Below are positions 47,559-56,686 of a stretch of 64,000 bases of DNA, one piece after another. The stretch is from JAHQVI01 sp963749875. Lineage in GTDB: Bacteria > Pseudomonadota > Alphaproteobacteria > Rhizobiales > Rhodomicrobiaceae. Each line of letters starts with the position of its first letter. Position 1 is the stretch's first letter. The position numbers were made by a program, and so were the translations under genes. The DNA is taken from NCBI GenBank assembly GCA_963749875.1, contig CAVVOX010000002.1, positions 992,001 through 1,056,000 of the forward strand, written 5' to 3'. The notes beneath the pieces were generated by a model. It was not told where the DNA came from, made no database searches, and saw only the letters and a program-made list of their open reading frames with translations.

Positions 47559-48686
47559 ATGTTAAACCGGACGCTGGCTGTCGCCGCGATTGCGGCTTTG
47601 CTTGTCACCCCACATGCCGCCATGGCCGCAGGGCCGGAGAACGTGTCGGGACCCGGCGCCTTGCCGGCATGCTTCAAGCCATGGAATGACAAGATCGGCT
47701 ACTTCAAATGGCCCGCGAAAGACGGCCCCTACCGGATCGCGCTCGCCAACGGCTTCGTCGGCAATACCTGGCGCATTCAGATGGTGAAGACCGCCAAGGC
47801 GTTCGTCGAGCAGGCCGGTATCAAGGAAGACGTCAAGGAGTTCAAGGTCGTCTCTACGGGCACGGACGTCGCTGCCCAGATCGCCGCGATCGATAATTTC
47901 ATCAATTCCGGCTATGACGCGATCGTCACGATTGCGGTCAATCCGAAGGCTTTCACGCCGGTCATCAAGCGCGCCAATCGGGCGGGTGTGGTGCTGGTGC
48001 CGTTCGACAATGTCGTCGATAGCGATCAGGTGCTGATGGTCAACGAGGACCAGCTGGGGATGGGCCGGAAGATGGGCGAATGGCTGGTCAAGAACGTCCC
48101 CAACAAATCCGGCAAGATTCTGGAAGTCCGCGGCCTGCCGGGCAATTCGGTGGACCGCGACCGGCACAAGGGCTTCCGCGATGTGATGGAAGCGGACGGC
48201 AACAATTTCGAGATCATCGAAGTGGTCGGCAATTGGGACGACGGCACGGCACAGAAGGTCGTGGCGGACGCGGTCGCCATTCACAAGAAGTTCGACGGCA
48301 TGTATGTGCAAGGCGGCAGCACAGGTGCGGTCCGCGCGCTGATCGATGCCGGCCATCCCTTCATCCCCGTTTCAGGTGAAGGCGAGAACGGCTTCCGCAA
48401 GCTTTGCGCCGAACATGCCGATGAAGGGCTGGTCTGCGCCTCCGCAACGCAGTCGCCCGCGCTGGTCTCGATCGCCATCAAGGCGGCCATTACAGCGCTC
48501 AAAGGCAAGCCTGTGCCGCGGAAGATCTCCGTCCCGATCCCGTATGTCGAGAAGGGCCAGTTCGAGGCAGGCAAGAATTACTATCCCGATCTCGCGGATA
48601 ATTTCTTCGTCGGCAACAGCTTCCCGCCTTGCGATGTCAATTTCACAGGCGCGGAAATCATGGCCAAGAGCGAAGCCAACAACTAG
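47559..48686 (+). CDS. Sugar ABC transporter substrate-binding protein
   Basis: 375-residue periplasmic protein. Signal peptide MLNRTLAVAAIAALLVTPHA...AMA. The mature part is a ribose/xylose-type binding protein (Peripla_BP_4): YRIALANGFVGNTWRIQMVK, AAIDNFINSGYDAIVTIAVN, GKILEVRGLPGNSVDRDRHK and FDGMYVQGGSTGAVRALID. The sugar is not identifiable. The ATG at 47559 follows GGAGG; the frame opens at the operator at 47481, which cannot be the start. A hairpin 14 bp after its stop separates it from the transporter genes, consistent with higher binding-protein expression. Confidence 0.88.
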   Translation: MLNRTLAVAAIAALLVTPHAAMAAGPENVSGPGALPACFKPWNDKIGYFKWPAKDGPYRIALANGFVGNTWRIQMVKTAKAFVEQAGIKEDVKEFKVVSTGTDVAAQIAAIDNFINSGYDAIVTIAVNPKAFTPVIKRANRAGVVLVPFDNVVDSDQVLMVNEDQLGMGRKMGEWLVKNVPNKSGKILEVRGLPGNSVDRDRHKGFRDVMEADGNNFEIIEVVGNWDDGTAQKVVADAVAIHKKFDGMYVQGGSTGAVRALIDAGHPFIPVSGEGENGFRKLCAEHADEGLVCASATQSPALVSIAIKAAITALKGKPVPRKISVPIPYVEKGQFEAGKNYYPDLADNFFVGNSFPPCDVNFTGAEIMAKSEANN

Positions 48687-48699
48687 GCGAACATCCGGG

Positions 48700-48721
48700 G
48701 CAGGCGGCATAAGCCGCCTGC
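48700..48721 (+). terminator. Hairpin after the binding-protein gene
   Basis: Perfect 9-bp stem GCAGGCGGC / GCCGCCTGC around ATAA, 14 bp after the stop, with no T run. It is likely an mRNA-stabilising or attenuating hairpin between the binding-protein and ATPase genes. Confidence 0.6.
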
Positions 48722-48743
48722 TTCGCTCGGATGCCGTTCCTTT

Positions 48744-48818
48744 CTAGTGTGATGGTCCAGACGTTCGTCATGCCCCGCAGCAGACGCCGAACGAACTTCT
48801 GGATCTGAATCACACTAG
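48744..48818. repeat. 75-bp palindromic element A
   Basis: CTAGTGTGAT (48744-48753) is inverted at 48809-48818 (ATCACACTAG), with further inner pairing of CCAGACGTTCG against CGAACTTCTGG. It is a self-complementary intergenic element within the sugar operon. Confidence 0.75.
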
Positions 48819-48833
48819 CAATATCAATAGGCG

Positions 48834-48908
48834 AGTGTCCCTTGAGATTCCGAAGTTCGCTACCGAGCGTGCTGAGATGACAGGGCGAACCTCGGAATCG
48901 GGACACTA
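48834..48908. repeat. 75-bp palindromic element B
   Basis: AGTGTCCC at the left pairs with GGGACACT at the right end (48901-48908). Inner arms ATTCCGAAGTTCGC and GCGAACCTCGGAAT also pair. It has the same length and layout as element A, 15 bp away, but a different sequence. Confidence 0.75.
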
Positions 48909-48927
48909 GCGAAAGCGTGGCACGGCG

Positions 48928-50514
48928 TTGGAACAGCGTGTGAAAAATCCTGCCCGGACGAAGCGGGACGCCGAACCGATCCTGCAGATGACGGGCATAT
49001 CGAAGCGCTTTGGCGGCGTCCAGGCGCTTGATGGCGTCGACTTTGCCTGCCACAGCGGACGCATCCATGCCGTGCTGGGCGAGAATGGCGCGGGCAAATC
49101 GACCTTGATCAAAATTCTGGCCGGCGTCGTACAGCCGGATGAGGGCCGCATTCTTTTCGGCGGTAAGGAGATGCGTTTTCCGCGTCCCAGCGACGCCGTC
49201 GCGGCCGGCATTGCGACGATCTTCCAGGAATTGTCGCTGATGCCGCATTTGAGCGTTGCGGACAATATCTGCATCACCGACCCTCCGCGGAAATGGGGCT
49301 TTATCGACGGCCGTGCTCAGCGCCGCATCGCAGCCGAGGCGCTCGCCCGCGCCGGGGCGGACGACATCAATCCGCTAGCGCCGGTCTCCAGCCTGCCGCT
49401 CTCGCGCCGCCAGATGGTCGAGATCGCCAAGGCGCTGGCGCGCAATCCGCAGCTCCTGATCCTCGACGAGGCGACCTCCGCGCTCACCGCGGCGGACGTA
49501 ACGCGCGTCTTCGAGGTGCTGAAGCGCCTGCGCGAGGAAGGGCTCGCCATCATCTACATCTCGCATCGAATGGCCGAGATCGCCGAGCTTGCGGACGACT
49601 GCTCGGTGTTCCGAAACGGCCGGCATGTTGCAACCTTCAAAGCCGGCGAGAAGACCGACAATCAGGTGATCGAGCTGATGATCGGGCGCGAGGCGAGCCA
49701 CGCCTTTCCGCCAAAGCCGCCGCGCCCCGAGACCGAAGCCGCTCCGGTTCTGGAGACCAGCCATCTCGACTGGGAAAACCGCCTTAAGGACGTCACGATC
49801 AAGCTGCATCGTGGGGAAATCCTCGGGCTCGGAGGACTGGACGGGCAGGGCCAGATGGAGCTGCTGCTGGCGCTGTTCGGCACACTTGAGAGTGTCAGGG
49901 GCGAGATCCGTATCGATGGCCGGCGCGTCAGGCCGGCGAGCCCGAAGGCGGCGAAGAACGGCCCGCTCGGCATCGCGCTGATTCCGGAGGACCGCAAGAC
50001 GGACGGGTTGATGCTGCCTATGTCGGTCCGCGACAATCTCACCTTCGCGGCGCTCGACAAGGTGTCCAGCGGCGGTGTCATTTCGCCGGCCGCGGAGACT
50101 GCCGCGGTGGATGAGATGGTGCGCCTGCTCGGCATCCGCATGGGGTCGGCCGAAGACACTGCAAACACGCTCTCCGGCGGCAATCAGCAGAAGGTCGTTA
50201 TCGCCAAATGGCTCTTGAACAAGCCGGCGATCATCCTGCTCAACGATCCGACGCGAGGCATCGATGTCGGCACGAAGCAGGAGCTTTATCAGCTACTGCG
50301 CAAGCTGGCCGACGACGGCGCGGCAATCATTCTCTATTCCACCGATTATTACGAGCTGATCGGCTGCTGCGACCGGGTGGCGGTGTTCTATGACGGCCGC
50401 ATTGTGCGTGAGCTTGCGGGACCGGCGATCACCGAGCAGGCCCTCGTTGCCAGCGCGTTCAACATGCCGGTCGAGGAGCTGGACGGCGCAGCCATTCCCG
50501 GAGCCCATTCATGA
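48928..50514 (+). CDS. Sugar ABC transporter ATPase, two ATP-binding domains
   Basis: About 528 residues, RbsA/XylG-type. First domain: Walker A GENGAGKST, LPLSRRQMVEIAKAL in place of a standard signature, Walker B ILDEATSALT. Second domain: a degenerate Walker A (LGGLDGQGQMEL) with a good signature LSGGNQQKVVIAKWLL and ILLNDPTRGIDVG, the pattern usual for this subfamily. It powers import through the two permeases. The start is uncertain: TTG at 48928, GTG at 48940 or ATG at 48988 are possible, and none has a strong ribosome site. It overlaps the first permease by 4 bp. Confidence 0.87.
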   Translation: MEQRVKNPARTKRDAEPILQMTGISKRFGGVQALDGVDFACHSGRIHAVLGENGAGKSTLIKILAGVVQPDEGRILFGGKEMRFPRPSDAVAAGIATIFQELSLMPHLSVADNICITDPPRKWGFIDGRAQRRIAAEALARAGADDINPLAPVSSLPLSRRQMVEIAKALARNPQLLILDEATSALTAADVTRVFEVLKRLREEGLAIIYISHRMAEIAELADDCSVFRNGRHVATFKAGEKTDNQVIELMIGREASHAFPPKPPRPETEAAPVLETSHLDWENRLKDVTIKLHRGEILGLGGLDGQGQMELLLALFGTLESVRGEIRIDGRRVRPASPKAAKNGPLGIALIPEDRKTDGLMLPMSVRDNLTFAALDKVSSGGVISPAAETAAVDEMVRLLGIRMGSAEDTANTLSGGNQQKVVIAKWLLNKPAIILLNDPTRGIDVGTKQELYQLLRKLADDGAAIILYSTDYYELIGCCDRVAVFYDGRIVRELAGPAITEQALVASAFNMPVEELDGAAIPGAHS

Positions 50515-51491
50515 GCACATTCCGCTACCGCCTGATGGAGCATCGCGGGACGCTGCTTGCCGCTGCGGTGTTCCTGGCGCTCTTGATCTTCTATATCGCC
50601 AATTCCCATAGCGGCCTCAACGCCGCCGTCGCCACGACGATCGCGAATAAGGGCGTGCTGCTCGCCATCGTCGCCATGGCCCAGACCCTGCCGATCCTGA
50701 CCGCCGGGCTCGACCTCTCCGTCGGCATGGTGTTCGTGCTCGCCAACTGCCTTGCCTCGGCGTTGGTCGTCGGTTCGCCGCTGCAGACCGCATTCGGCAT
50801 CGTCGTGGTCCTCCTCGCGGGCCTCCTTTGCGGGCTGGTCAACGGGCTCATCATCGTATTTGGCCGCCTCCAGCCGATCATCACCACGCTGGCGACCGGC
50901 GCCGTCTATTTCGGTCTCGCGCTTTGGCTGCGCCCCGTGCCGGGCGGCGATGTGAATGGCGACCTCGCCGACGCGCTGACCGGCCAGCTTCCCGGCGGCA
51001 TTCCGGCGATGCTCGCCGTGCTGCTCGCGGTCGTCTTTCTCATCTGGGTTCCGTACCGCAATTCGGTCCTCGGCCGCGCCGCTTATGCGGTCGGCTCCTC
51101 CGAACCGGCCTCCTACATGTCGGGCATCCCGATCGGACGGGTGAAGATCGTGGTTTATTCGCTTTCCGGCCTGCTGGCCGCAATCGCCGGCTTGCTGCTC
51201 ACATTCGTCACCTATTCCGGCGAGGCCTCCGCCTCGATCGGCGGCACTTACACGCTGAATTCGATCGCCTCGGTCGTCATCGGCGGAACCTCGCTGATGG
51301 GCGGCTTCGGCAGCGCAATCGGCTCGATCTTCGGCGCCTTCGTGCTGCGCTCGATCGAGGATTTGCTCTTCGTGATGGATCTCGACCCCCTCTGGCAGCC
51401 GCTGTTCCAGGGCGTGATCCTGCTCATTGCCGTCAGCCTCGGGGCCTTCCGTCTCCTGAGGATGAGCAACCGGCTCGATCTGTTCCACTGA
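50511..51491 (+). CDS. Sugar ABC transporter permease (RbsC-like) 1
   Basis: 326 residues with eight or more membrane segments. The BPD_transp_2 family motifs are present: TLPILTAGLDLSVGMVFVLA, NGLIIVFGRLQPIITTLATG, VPYRNSVLGRAAYAVGSSEP and SIASVVIGGTSLMGGFGSAI. The start overlaps the ATPase stop (ATGA). It forms the membrane channel together with the next gene's product. Confidence 0.88.
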   Translation: MSTFRYRLMEHRGTLLAAAVFLALLIFYIANSHSGLNAAVATTIANKGVLLAIVAMAQTLPILTAGLDLSVGMVFVLANCLASALVVGSPLQTAFGIVVVLLAGLLCGLVNGLIIVFGRLQPIITTLATGAVYFGLALWLRPVPGGDVNGDLADALTGQLPGGIPAMLAVLLAVVFLIWVPYRNSVLGRAAYAVGSSEPASYMSGIPIGRVKIVVYSLSGLLAAIAGLLLTFVTYSGEASASIGGTYTLNSIASVVIGGTSLMGGFGSAIGSIFGAFVLRSIEDLLFVMDLDPLWQPLFQGVILLIAVSLGAFRLLRMSNRLDLFH

Positions 51492-51510
51492 CAAGGGGAG
51501 CGCCACTATC

Positions 51511-52476
51511 ATGTCCGCATTCGTGATGCAGCTCCGACGCAATGTCGATCCCGCCGTGCTCATCGCCAGCGGCTGCATCGTCCTTCTGCTCATCGGCGGG
51601 AGCCTCTATTCCCCGAATTTTCTGTCGCCGGACTACCTGTTGCAGCAGCTCCGGGTCGCCTCCTTCCTCGGCGTGATCGCCACTGGCTCGATGATCATCA
51701 TCCTGCTCGGCAATATCGACCTCTCGATTCCATGGGTCGTCACGCTCGGCGGCATGATGGCGACCGCCGCCGCCGGATGGTGGGGCGATTGGGGTGTCGC
51801 GCTCGCCATTCCCTTCGGTGTCGCCTGCGGCGCGCTTGTCGGACTGATCAGCGGCTTCGGGGTCGCCTTTCTGCGCGTGCCGTCGATGATCTTCACGCTC
51901 GGCATGAATGCCGTGGTGCAGGGGCTCGTCGTCGTTCACACGGGCGGTTTTGCGCCGCAGGATCGCGCCACCGAGGCAATGCACGTCCTGGCGACCGGCT
52001 CCGTCCTCGGCATTCCCAATGCGCTGTTGCTCTGGCTCGCCGTCGCTGCCGCGATGATCTTCATGTTGAACCGCACGACCTTAGGCCGCAAAATCTACGC
52101 TCTCGGCAATCGCGAGCGCGCGGCCTACCTCTCCGGCGTCAACACGCGCATGGTCATCCTGGCCTGCTTCGCCATTGCGGGGGCGTGTTCGGGCCTCGGC
52201 GGCGTTCTGCTCGCCGGCTACGCCACCAAGGCTTATCAGGCGATGGGCGAGCTTTATCTCCTGCCGGCGATCGCCGCGGTGGTGCTGGGCGGCACGCGCA
52301 TTCTCGGCGGCAAGGGCGGCTATATCGGCACGATGGTCGGGGTGATCCTGATCACGCTTCTGCAGTCCATCCTGTCGGTCATGCAGATGCCGGAAATGGG
52401 CCGCCAGATCATTTATGGCACGGTGATCATCACCATGTTGCTCACTTACGGACGCGGTGCGAAGACGGAAGGGTAA
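51511..52476 (+). CDS. Sugar ABC transporter permease (RbsC-like) 2
   Basis: 321 residues, a second BPD_transp_2 permease: SMIIILLGNIDLSIPWVVTL, FLRVPSMIFTLGMNAVVQGL, RTTLGRKIYALGNRERAAYL and IAAVVLGGTRILGGKGGYIG. Two different permease genes imply a heterodimeric channel. An AAGGGGAG site precedes the ATG, and it starts 19 bp after permease 1. Confidence 0.88.
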   Translation: MSAFVMQLRRNVDPAVLIASGCIVLLLIGGSLYSPNFLSPDYLLQQLRVASFLGVIATGSMIIILLGNIDLSIPWVVTLGGMMATAAAGWWGDWGVALAIPFGVACGALVGLISGFGVAFLRVPSMIFTLGMNAVVQGLVVVHTGGFAPQDRATEAMHVLATGSVLGIPNALLLWLAVAAAMIFMLNRTTLGRKIYALGNRERAAYLSGVNTRMVILACFAIAGACSGLGGVLLAGYATKAYQAMGELYLLPAIAAVVLGGTRILGGKGGYIGTMVGVILITLLQSILSVMQMPEMGRQIIYGTVIITMLLTYGRGAKTEG

Positions 52477-52481
52477 GGGCC

Positions 52482-52544
52482 AGCGTAACGCGCGTCCAAG
52501 CATGTCCCCGCGAAGGCGGGGATGGACGCGGGAACAGTTGCGCT
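52482..52544. repeat. 63-bp dispersed palindromic repeat, copy 2
   Basis: Same nested palindrome as at 20004-20066, here 5 bp after the second permease stop. The centre TGTCCCCGCGAAGGCGGGGA is better paired than in copy 1. Confidence 0.85.
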
Positions 52545-52565
52545 CGTCTTTTGAAATAGATCAAT

Positions 52566-52603
52566 TCAACCTCGTTCAATTGAGTCCAATTGAACGAGGT
52601 TGA
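52566..52603. promoter_or_regulatory. Perfect 17-bp inverted repeat upstream of the SMP-30 gene
   Basis: Arms 52566-52582 (TCAACCTCGTTCAATTG) and 52587-52603 are perfect complements around a 4-base loop (agtc). The sequence is AT-rich against a GC-rich background, ends 36 bp before the SMP-30 ATG and has no T run. It could be an operator, an attenuator or a terminator of the transporter transcript. Confidence 0.6.
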
Positions 52604-52639
52604 TCTAAGGGGCATGGCGGCTGAACGCGCGAGGCAGGA

Positions 52640-53563
52640 ATGGTCGATCTGATTGCAGATATTCGCGAAATCCTCGACGAGCGCTTTTCGCGGCTCGTCA
52701 ATCCGAATGCGCGGCTGGAGTGTCTCTACACCGGCTGCCGCTGGGCCGAGGGGCCGGCCTATTTTCCCGCCGGCTGCTATCTGATCTGGAGCGATATCCC
52801 GAATGAGCGAATGCTGCGCTATGACGAGACGAGCGGCCATGTGTCCGTCTTCCGTCAGCCGTCGGGCTATTCGAACGGCAACAGCGTCGACCGGCAGGGA
52901 CGGCTGGTCACCTGCGAGCACGGCAATCGCCGCGTCACCCGGACCGAATTCGACGGCTCGATCACCGTCATCGCCGACCGGTTCGAGGGCAAGGGGTTCA
53001 ATTCGCCGAACGACGTCGTCGTGAAATCCGACGGCTCGGTCTGGTTCACCGACCCGCCCTACGGCATCGACAGCGATTATGAGGGGCACAAATCCGCAAG
53101 CGAAATCGGCGGCAATCATCTTTACCGCGTCGATCCGGCGAGCGGCGCCGTCACCCTCGCCGCCAACGATTTCGTCTGTCCGAACGGCCTTGCCTTCTCG
53201 GTAGATGAAACCAGCCTTTATGTCGCCGACACAGGCGCCACGCATGTCGAGAACGGGCCGCGGCATATTCGCCGCTTCGATGTCGGCGCGGATGGCCGGC
53301 TGAGCGGCGGAGAGGTGTTCGCCGAGTGTCCGGACGGCCTGTTCGACGGATTTCGGCTGGACACGGAAGGGCGCATCTGGACCAGCGCGGCGAGCGGAGT
53401 GCTGTGCTACGACCCGGACGGCACGCTGATCGGCAAAGTGCGCGTGCCGGAAACAGTCGCCAATGTCTGTTTTGGCGGATTAAAGCGTAACCGGCTCTTC
53501 ATTTGCGGGACGACCTCGCTCTATTCCGTCATGGTCATGGGCAACGGCCATAAGACGTTTTGA
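52640..53563 (+). CDS. SMP-30/gluconolactonase family protein
   Basis: 307-residue six-bladed beta-propeller lactonase. Family features: CRWAEGPAYFPAGCYLIWSD with the metal-binding Glu, GNSVDRQGRLVTCEHGNRRV, FNSPNDVVVKSDGSVWFTDP (Asn and Asp ligands) and CPDGLFDGFRLDTEGRIW. It would open a sugar lactone formed by oxidation of the imported sugar. It follows the ABC transporter genes across a 160-bp gap with two palindromes and is probably part of the same pathway. Confidence 0.87.
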   Translation: MVDLIADIREILDERFSRLVNPNARLECLYTGCRWAEGPAYFPAGCYLIWSDIPNERMLRYDETSGHVSVFRQPSGYSNGNSVDRQGRLVTCEHGNRRVTRTEFDGSITVIADRFEGKGFNSPNDVVVKSDGSVWFTDPPYGIDSDYEGHKSASEIGGNHLYRVDPASGAVTLAANDFVCPNGLAFSVDETSLYVADTGATHVENGPRHIRRFDVGADGRLSGGEVFAECPDGLFDGFRLDTEGRIWTSAASGVLCYDPDGTLIGKVRVPETVANVCFGGLKRNRLFICGTTSLYSVMVMGNGHKTF

Positions 53564-53616
53564 GCGAAGCCGTCCGGGTCTCGGCAAATCAACACATCCG
53601 CCGCGAAGGTCCTGGG

Positions 53617-55203
53617 CTATCTCTCCACGGAGATGTTCCAGTAGAACTGCACGGGCGCGACGATCGCACCATGCACATTGCTGCGATAGGCGATCGGCAG
53701 ATAGAACTCACCGAGGTAAGCCGAGGCGCCGATTGCCCATAGGCGTTCCTGCACCTTGGCCGCGATCAACTTCCGTTTTTCCAGATCTGGTTCGCGGACG
53801 AAATCGAAGCGCAGTTTTTCAAGCGTGTCGTCGGCTGGCCAGCCGAACCAGCCATTGACGGGATCGCCGGAGAAAGCGATTTTCGTCGGATCGCTCAGAT
53901 CGCCGCCGGTCCAGAAGGTGTGGAACAGGTTCCAGCCATTGTGACTTGCGCGTTTCGTGGCCATGTCGGCCCAATTCGTGTCACGCACCTCGACCTTCAT
54001 GCCGATCTTGCGCAGCTTGTCTGCCGTGACCTTCGTGAAGCGGGCGACCACCGGAATATCGGTCGAATTCAGAATGACGACAGGCGTGCCGTCATAGCCG
54101 GCTTTCTTGAGCGCCTTTTTCGCAGCCTCAAGGCTTCCTTTCTTGAGGAAGTCGCTGCCTGCGTCCGTCGCCAGAGGCGAGTTACAAGGATAGACGGAAT
54201 AGCAGGTATGCCAGTATTTTTTTGAGCCGATGGCCGCCTTCATATAGTCGCGCTGGTCCATTGCCATCATGACGGCGCGCCGGATTTCTGCGTTATCGAA
54301 TGGCGGAATCCGATGGTTGAACCTGGCAAATCCGATGAAGGGGTCGGGGCCGGTCTTGCCGATCACGATATCCTTACGATTCTCCAGCTTGGAGATCAGT
54401 TTCGGATCGGGGAACTCCAAATAATCGACCTTGTCCCGGATCAAAGCCTTGATCGCTTTAGCGGGGGTCGGAAAACCGACCCATTCGACGCGGTCGACTT
54501 TGGCCACCTTACCGCCAGCGGCCCATGAAGGCGGCTCCGAGCGCGGAACATAGGCCGGGTTCTTGATGTAGACCGCTTTTTTCCCTGGAACGAATTCATC
54601 CTTTTTGAAGATGAAGGGGCCGGAGCCGATATATTCCTTAATTGGCGTGTAAGGATCTGTTTCCGCGATCCGCTTGGGCATCATGAAGGGCACGATGGAA
54701 GACAGCTCGGCCAGTGCATTCAGCACATAAGGATAGGGTGTCTTCAGCTCGAGAAGGATGGTCTTTTTGTCGGGAGCAGAAAGATCGCTGGCGGCGCTGA
54801 ACAACTTCTGACCTTCGCCGCTGCGGTGCGACCAGCGTTTCAGGGATGCGACACAGTCCTCGGCGGTGACGTCCTTGCCATCATGCCATTTCAGGCCGTC
54901 ACGCAGCTTGAATGTCCAGGTCAGCCCGTCTTGCGATACGGTCCAGCTATCGACCATCTGCGGGCGCGGCGTTCCGCTGGCATCCATTGCGAACAAAGTA
55001 TCGTAGATCAGATAGCCATGATTCCGCGTGACGTAGATCGAGGTCCAGATGGGATCGAGCAACGTCAGGTTCGCGTTCGGCTCAACGCGGAGAACCAACT
55101 CCTTTGAGGACGCGAAGGCCGGTTCTGCTGAGATTGAGGACGTAACAGATAATGCCGCAGCGAAAAGAACGCCAAGCACCGGATATTTTCTGCGATCGTG
55201 CAT
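53617..55203 (-). CDS. Extracellular solute-binding protein, family 5 (peptide/opine-type)
   Basis: About 528 residues with signal peptide (YPVLGVLFAAALSVTSSISA). SBP_bac_5 features: ANLTLLDPIWTSIYVTRNHG, WTFKLRDGLKWHDGKDVTAE, PFIGFARFNHRIPPFDNAEI and RRAVMMAMDQRDYMKAAIG. Such proteins deliver oligopeptides, opines, nickel or glutathione to an ABC importer. No permease or ATPase genes lie beside it, so it is an orphan in this window. The start at 55203 (MHDRRKYP) is preferred, with GGGAG 9 bases upstream; 55233 is the alternative. Confidence 0.87.
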   Translation of the reverse strand: MHDRRKYPVLGVLFAAALSVTSSISAEPAFASSKELVLRVEPNANLTLLDPIWTSIYVTRNHGYLIYDTLFAMDASGTPRPQMVDSWTVSQDGLTWTFKLRDGLKWHDGKDVTAEDCVASLKRWSHRSGEGQKLFSAASDLSAPDKKTILLELKTPYPYVLNALAELSSIVPFMMPKRIAETDPYTPIKEYIGSGPFIFKKDEFVPGKKAVYIKNPAYVPRSEPPSWAAGGKVAKVDRVEWVGFPTPAKAIKALIRDKVDYLEFPDPKLISKLENRKDIVIGKTGPDPFIGFARFNHRIPPFDNAEIRRAVMMAMDQRDYMKAAIGSKKYWHTCYSVYPCNSPLATDAGSDFLKKGSLEAAKKALKKAGYDGTPVVILNSTDIPVVARFTKVTADKLRKIGMKVEVRDTNWADMATKRASHNGWNLFHTFWTGGDLSDPTKIAFSGDPVNGWFGWPADDTLEKLRFDFVREPDLEKRKLIAAKVQERLWAIGASAYLGEFYLPIAYRSNVHGAIVAPVQFYWNISVER

Positions 55204-55720
55204 AGGGTTAGTCTCCCAAAAAGTCGTTGTCAAAGACTAACCCAAACGCATCACCGATCTGTTCAAAAAAATATTCAAATTGACATGCAAGGAATGCCTT
55301 ACTCCACTAAACCATAAGAAAAGATCGAATGGTTAAACGTTCGTTACTGCGCGTGTCTGCAACGAAGACCGCCGGGACCCGAATGCAAGCTTGACCTGTG
55401 TCCCTGTCCGGATGCTTAGGCCACATGTCTTCAGAAGAGAGAAATGACGCCCGGCCGGTCGCTCACACCACCCCGCCCGCCGAGCACTCCCCCGCCTAAT
55501 CGACCAACCGCCCTGCGGTGATTAATGCGGGATCATGTTTGGCTGAAACGGAGTGCCATGCTCGCGTCATTGCAAGGAGACGGAGCCGACGAAGCAATCC
55601 ATTCGCTTTCGGTCCAAACAGCTCACGGATCGCCGCGCCGCCTTTGGCCGCTCGCGATGACGGAGGCAGCAAATCTTGGCCGGAGGAAAATGCAGAGAAT
55701 CCCGAGTTCGAGATGATGCG
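55204..55720. other. 517-bp intergenic region between the binding protein and BcsS-like genes
   Basis: No credible gene. The AT-rich first 100 bp (55204-55340) should contain the minus-strand promoter of the binding-protein gene. A degenerate dispersed repeat occupies about 55566-55665. Confidence 0.5.
55566..55665. repeat. Remnant of a 'GTCATTGC...GCAATGAC'-type alphaproteobacterial repeat
   Basis: GCGTCATTGCAAGGAGACGG and ACGAAGCAATCCATTCG at the left, with CGCTCGCGATGAC at the right. These ends resemble the common intergenic palindrome that starts GTCATTGCGAGGAGC and ends with its complement. The middle is unpaired, so this is probably a decayed copy. Confidence 0.55.
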
Positions 55721-56614
55721 TCAGAACGCGAGCGATATTTCCAGCGTTCCGTAGATGCTTTCTCCGCCCCGATTATTGTCTGTATCCGAATAGCCACCAG
55801 ATGCGGACACCTCGACGGGAACCAGATCCGGGTGACGCAGTGTTGCAAAGACGCCAATTCGCTGTTCATCCGTCTCCGGATTGCCGGTCAGAAGACCCTC
55901 GGGGCCTAAAATGATCCCATCGAAATTATAACCGACGCGGCCACGCGCCCAGTACCGCTCTTTGGCGGATCCGTAGCTGGTCAGCAAACTGGCGTAGAAT
56001 GGCGAATTGTAGAATGTTTCCAGCTCACCGCGAAGCTTTATACCGAAGTCACCACCCTGATTCGAATCGACCGGGTTGTTCGGGGAAAGATCGTGATTTT
56101 CGTAGTCAACTCCGACATACGCTCTTCCCACGAATCCTTCAAAATATCTCTGATAACCAAGTGCGGCATCGAATGCACGAAACTCGGCGTCTACCTTCCC
56201 GCCGGCCACGGCATTGGTCGTGTAATCATATTCACCATAATATCCAAGCGTCTTAAGCATGAAGCCATTGAAGCCGAGATTCCTATTGAATGCATGGATA
56301 GCGCCAACATAGCCGTAATAGCTCTGCTCGCGTGCATCAATTCCTGTAAAGACGATGGTGCTGTAGATCTTGACCGGCTGAACGAGATCCGGCTCGGTGA
56401 GGTCCGTCGCGTTTGCAGCGCAGGGTCCCCCAATGAGGATGGCGAAAGCGCAAAGCACGTTTTTCGTCCGTAACCTCCCTAGGATTGAAATCTGCGATGC
56501 AATCGACGGCGATCTGACTGGGGACAATGAGACCTGATGCGGGCAAGCGCGAGAGAGCCGGATACGGTTCATTGGGAGCGACCTTAATATGGTTGTGAAA
56601 TTCAGGAAACGCAA
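55721..56614 (-). CDS. bcsS: BcsS-like cellulose biosynthesis protein (outer-membrane barrel)
   Basis: Up to 297 residues. A leader (VLCAFAILIGGPCAANA) is followed by a beta-rich protein resembling the BcsS family: SYYGYVGAIHAFNRNLGFNG, RAFDAALGYQRYFEGFVGRA, YVGVDYENHDLSPNNPVD and a last strand ending in Phe (LEISLAF), the usual signal of outer-membrane barrels. BcsS accompanies some cellulose synthase operons; no bcsA/B is in this window. The start is unclear: 56614 and 56572 both leave an unusually long region before the leader. It is 70 bp downstream of the UT/M23 gene and may be co-transcribed. Confidence 0.6.
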   Translation of the reverse strand: MRFLNFTTILRSLPMNRIRLSRACPHQVSLSPVRSPSIASQISILGRLRTKNVLCAFAILIGGPCAANATDLTEPDLVQPVKIYSTIVFTGIDAREQSYYGYVGAIHAFNRNLGFNGFMLKTLGYYGEYDYTTNAVAGGKVDAEFRAFDAALGYQRYFEGFVGRAYVGVDYENHDLSPNNPVDSNQGGDFGIKLRGELETFYNSPFYASLLTSYGSAKERYWARGRVGYNFDGIILGPEGLLTGNPETDEQRIGVFATLRHPDLVPVEVSASGGYSDTDNNRGGESIYGTLEISLAF

Positions 56615-56686
56615 CTTTAAATAGAAGTTGGCGCGAACCTACAATGATTCTCGCTAAATCCAAATCGCGAATTGTGAGCGCTCTTA

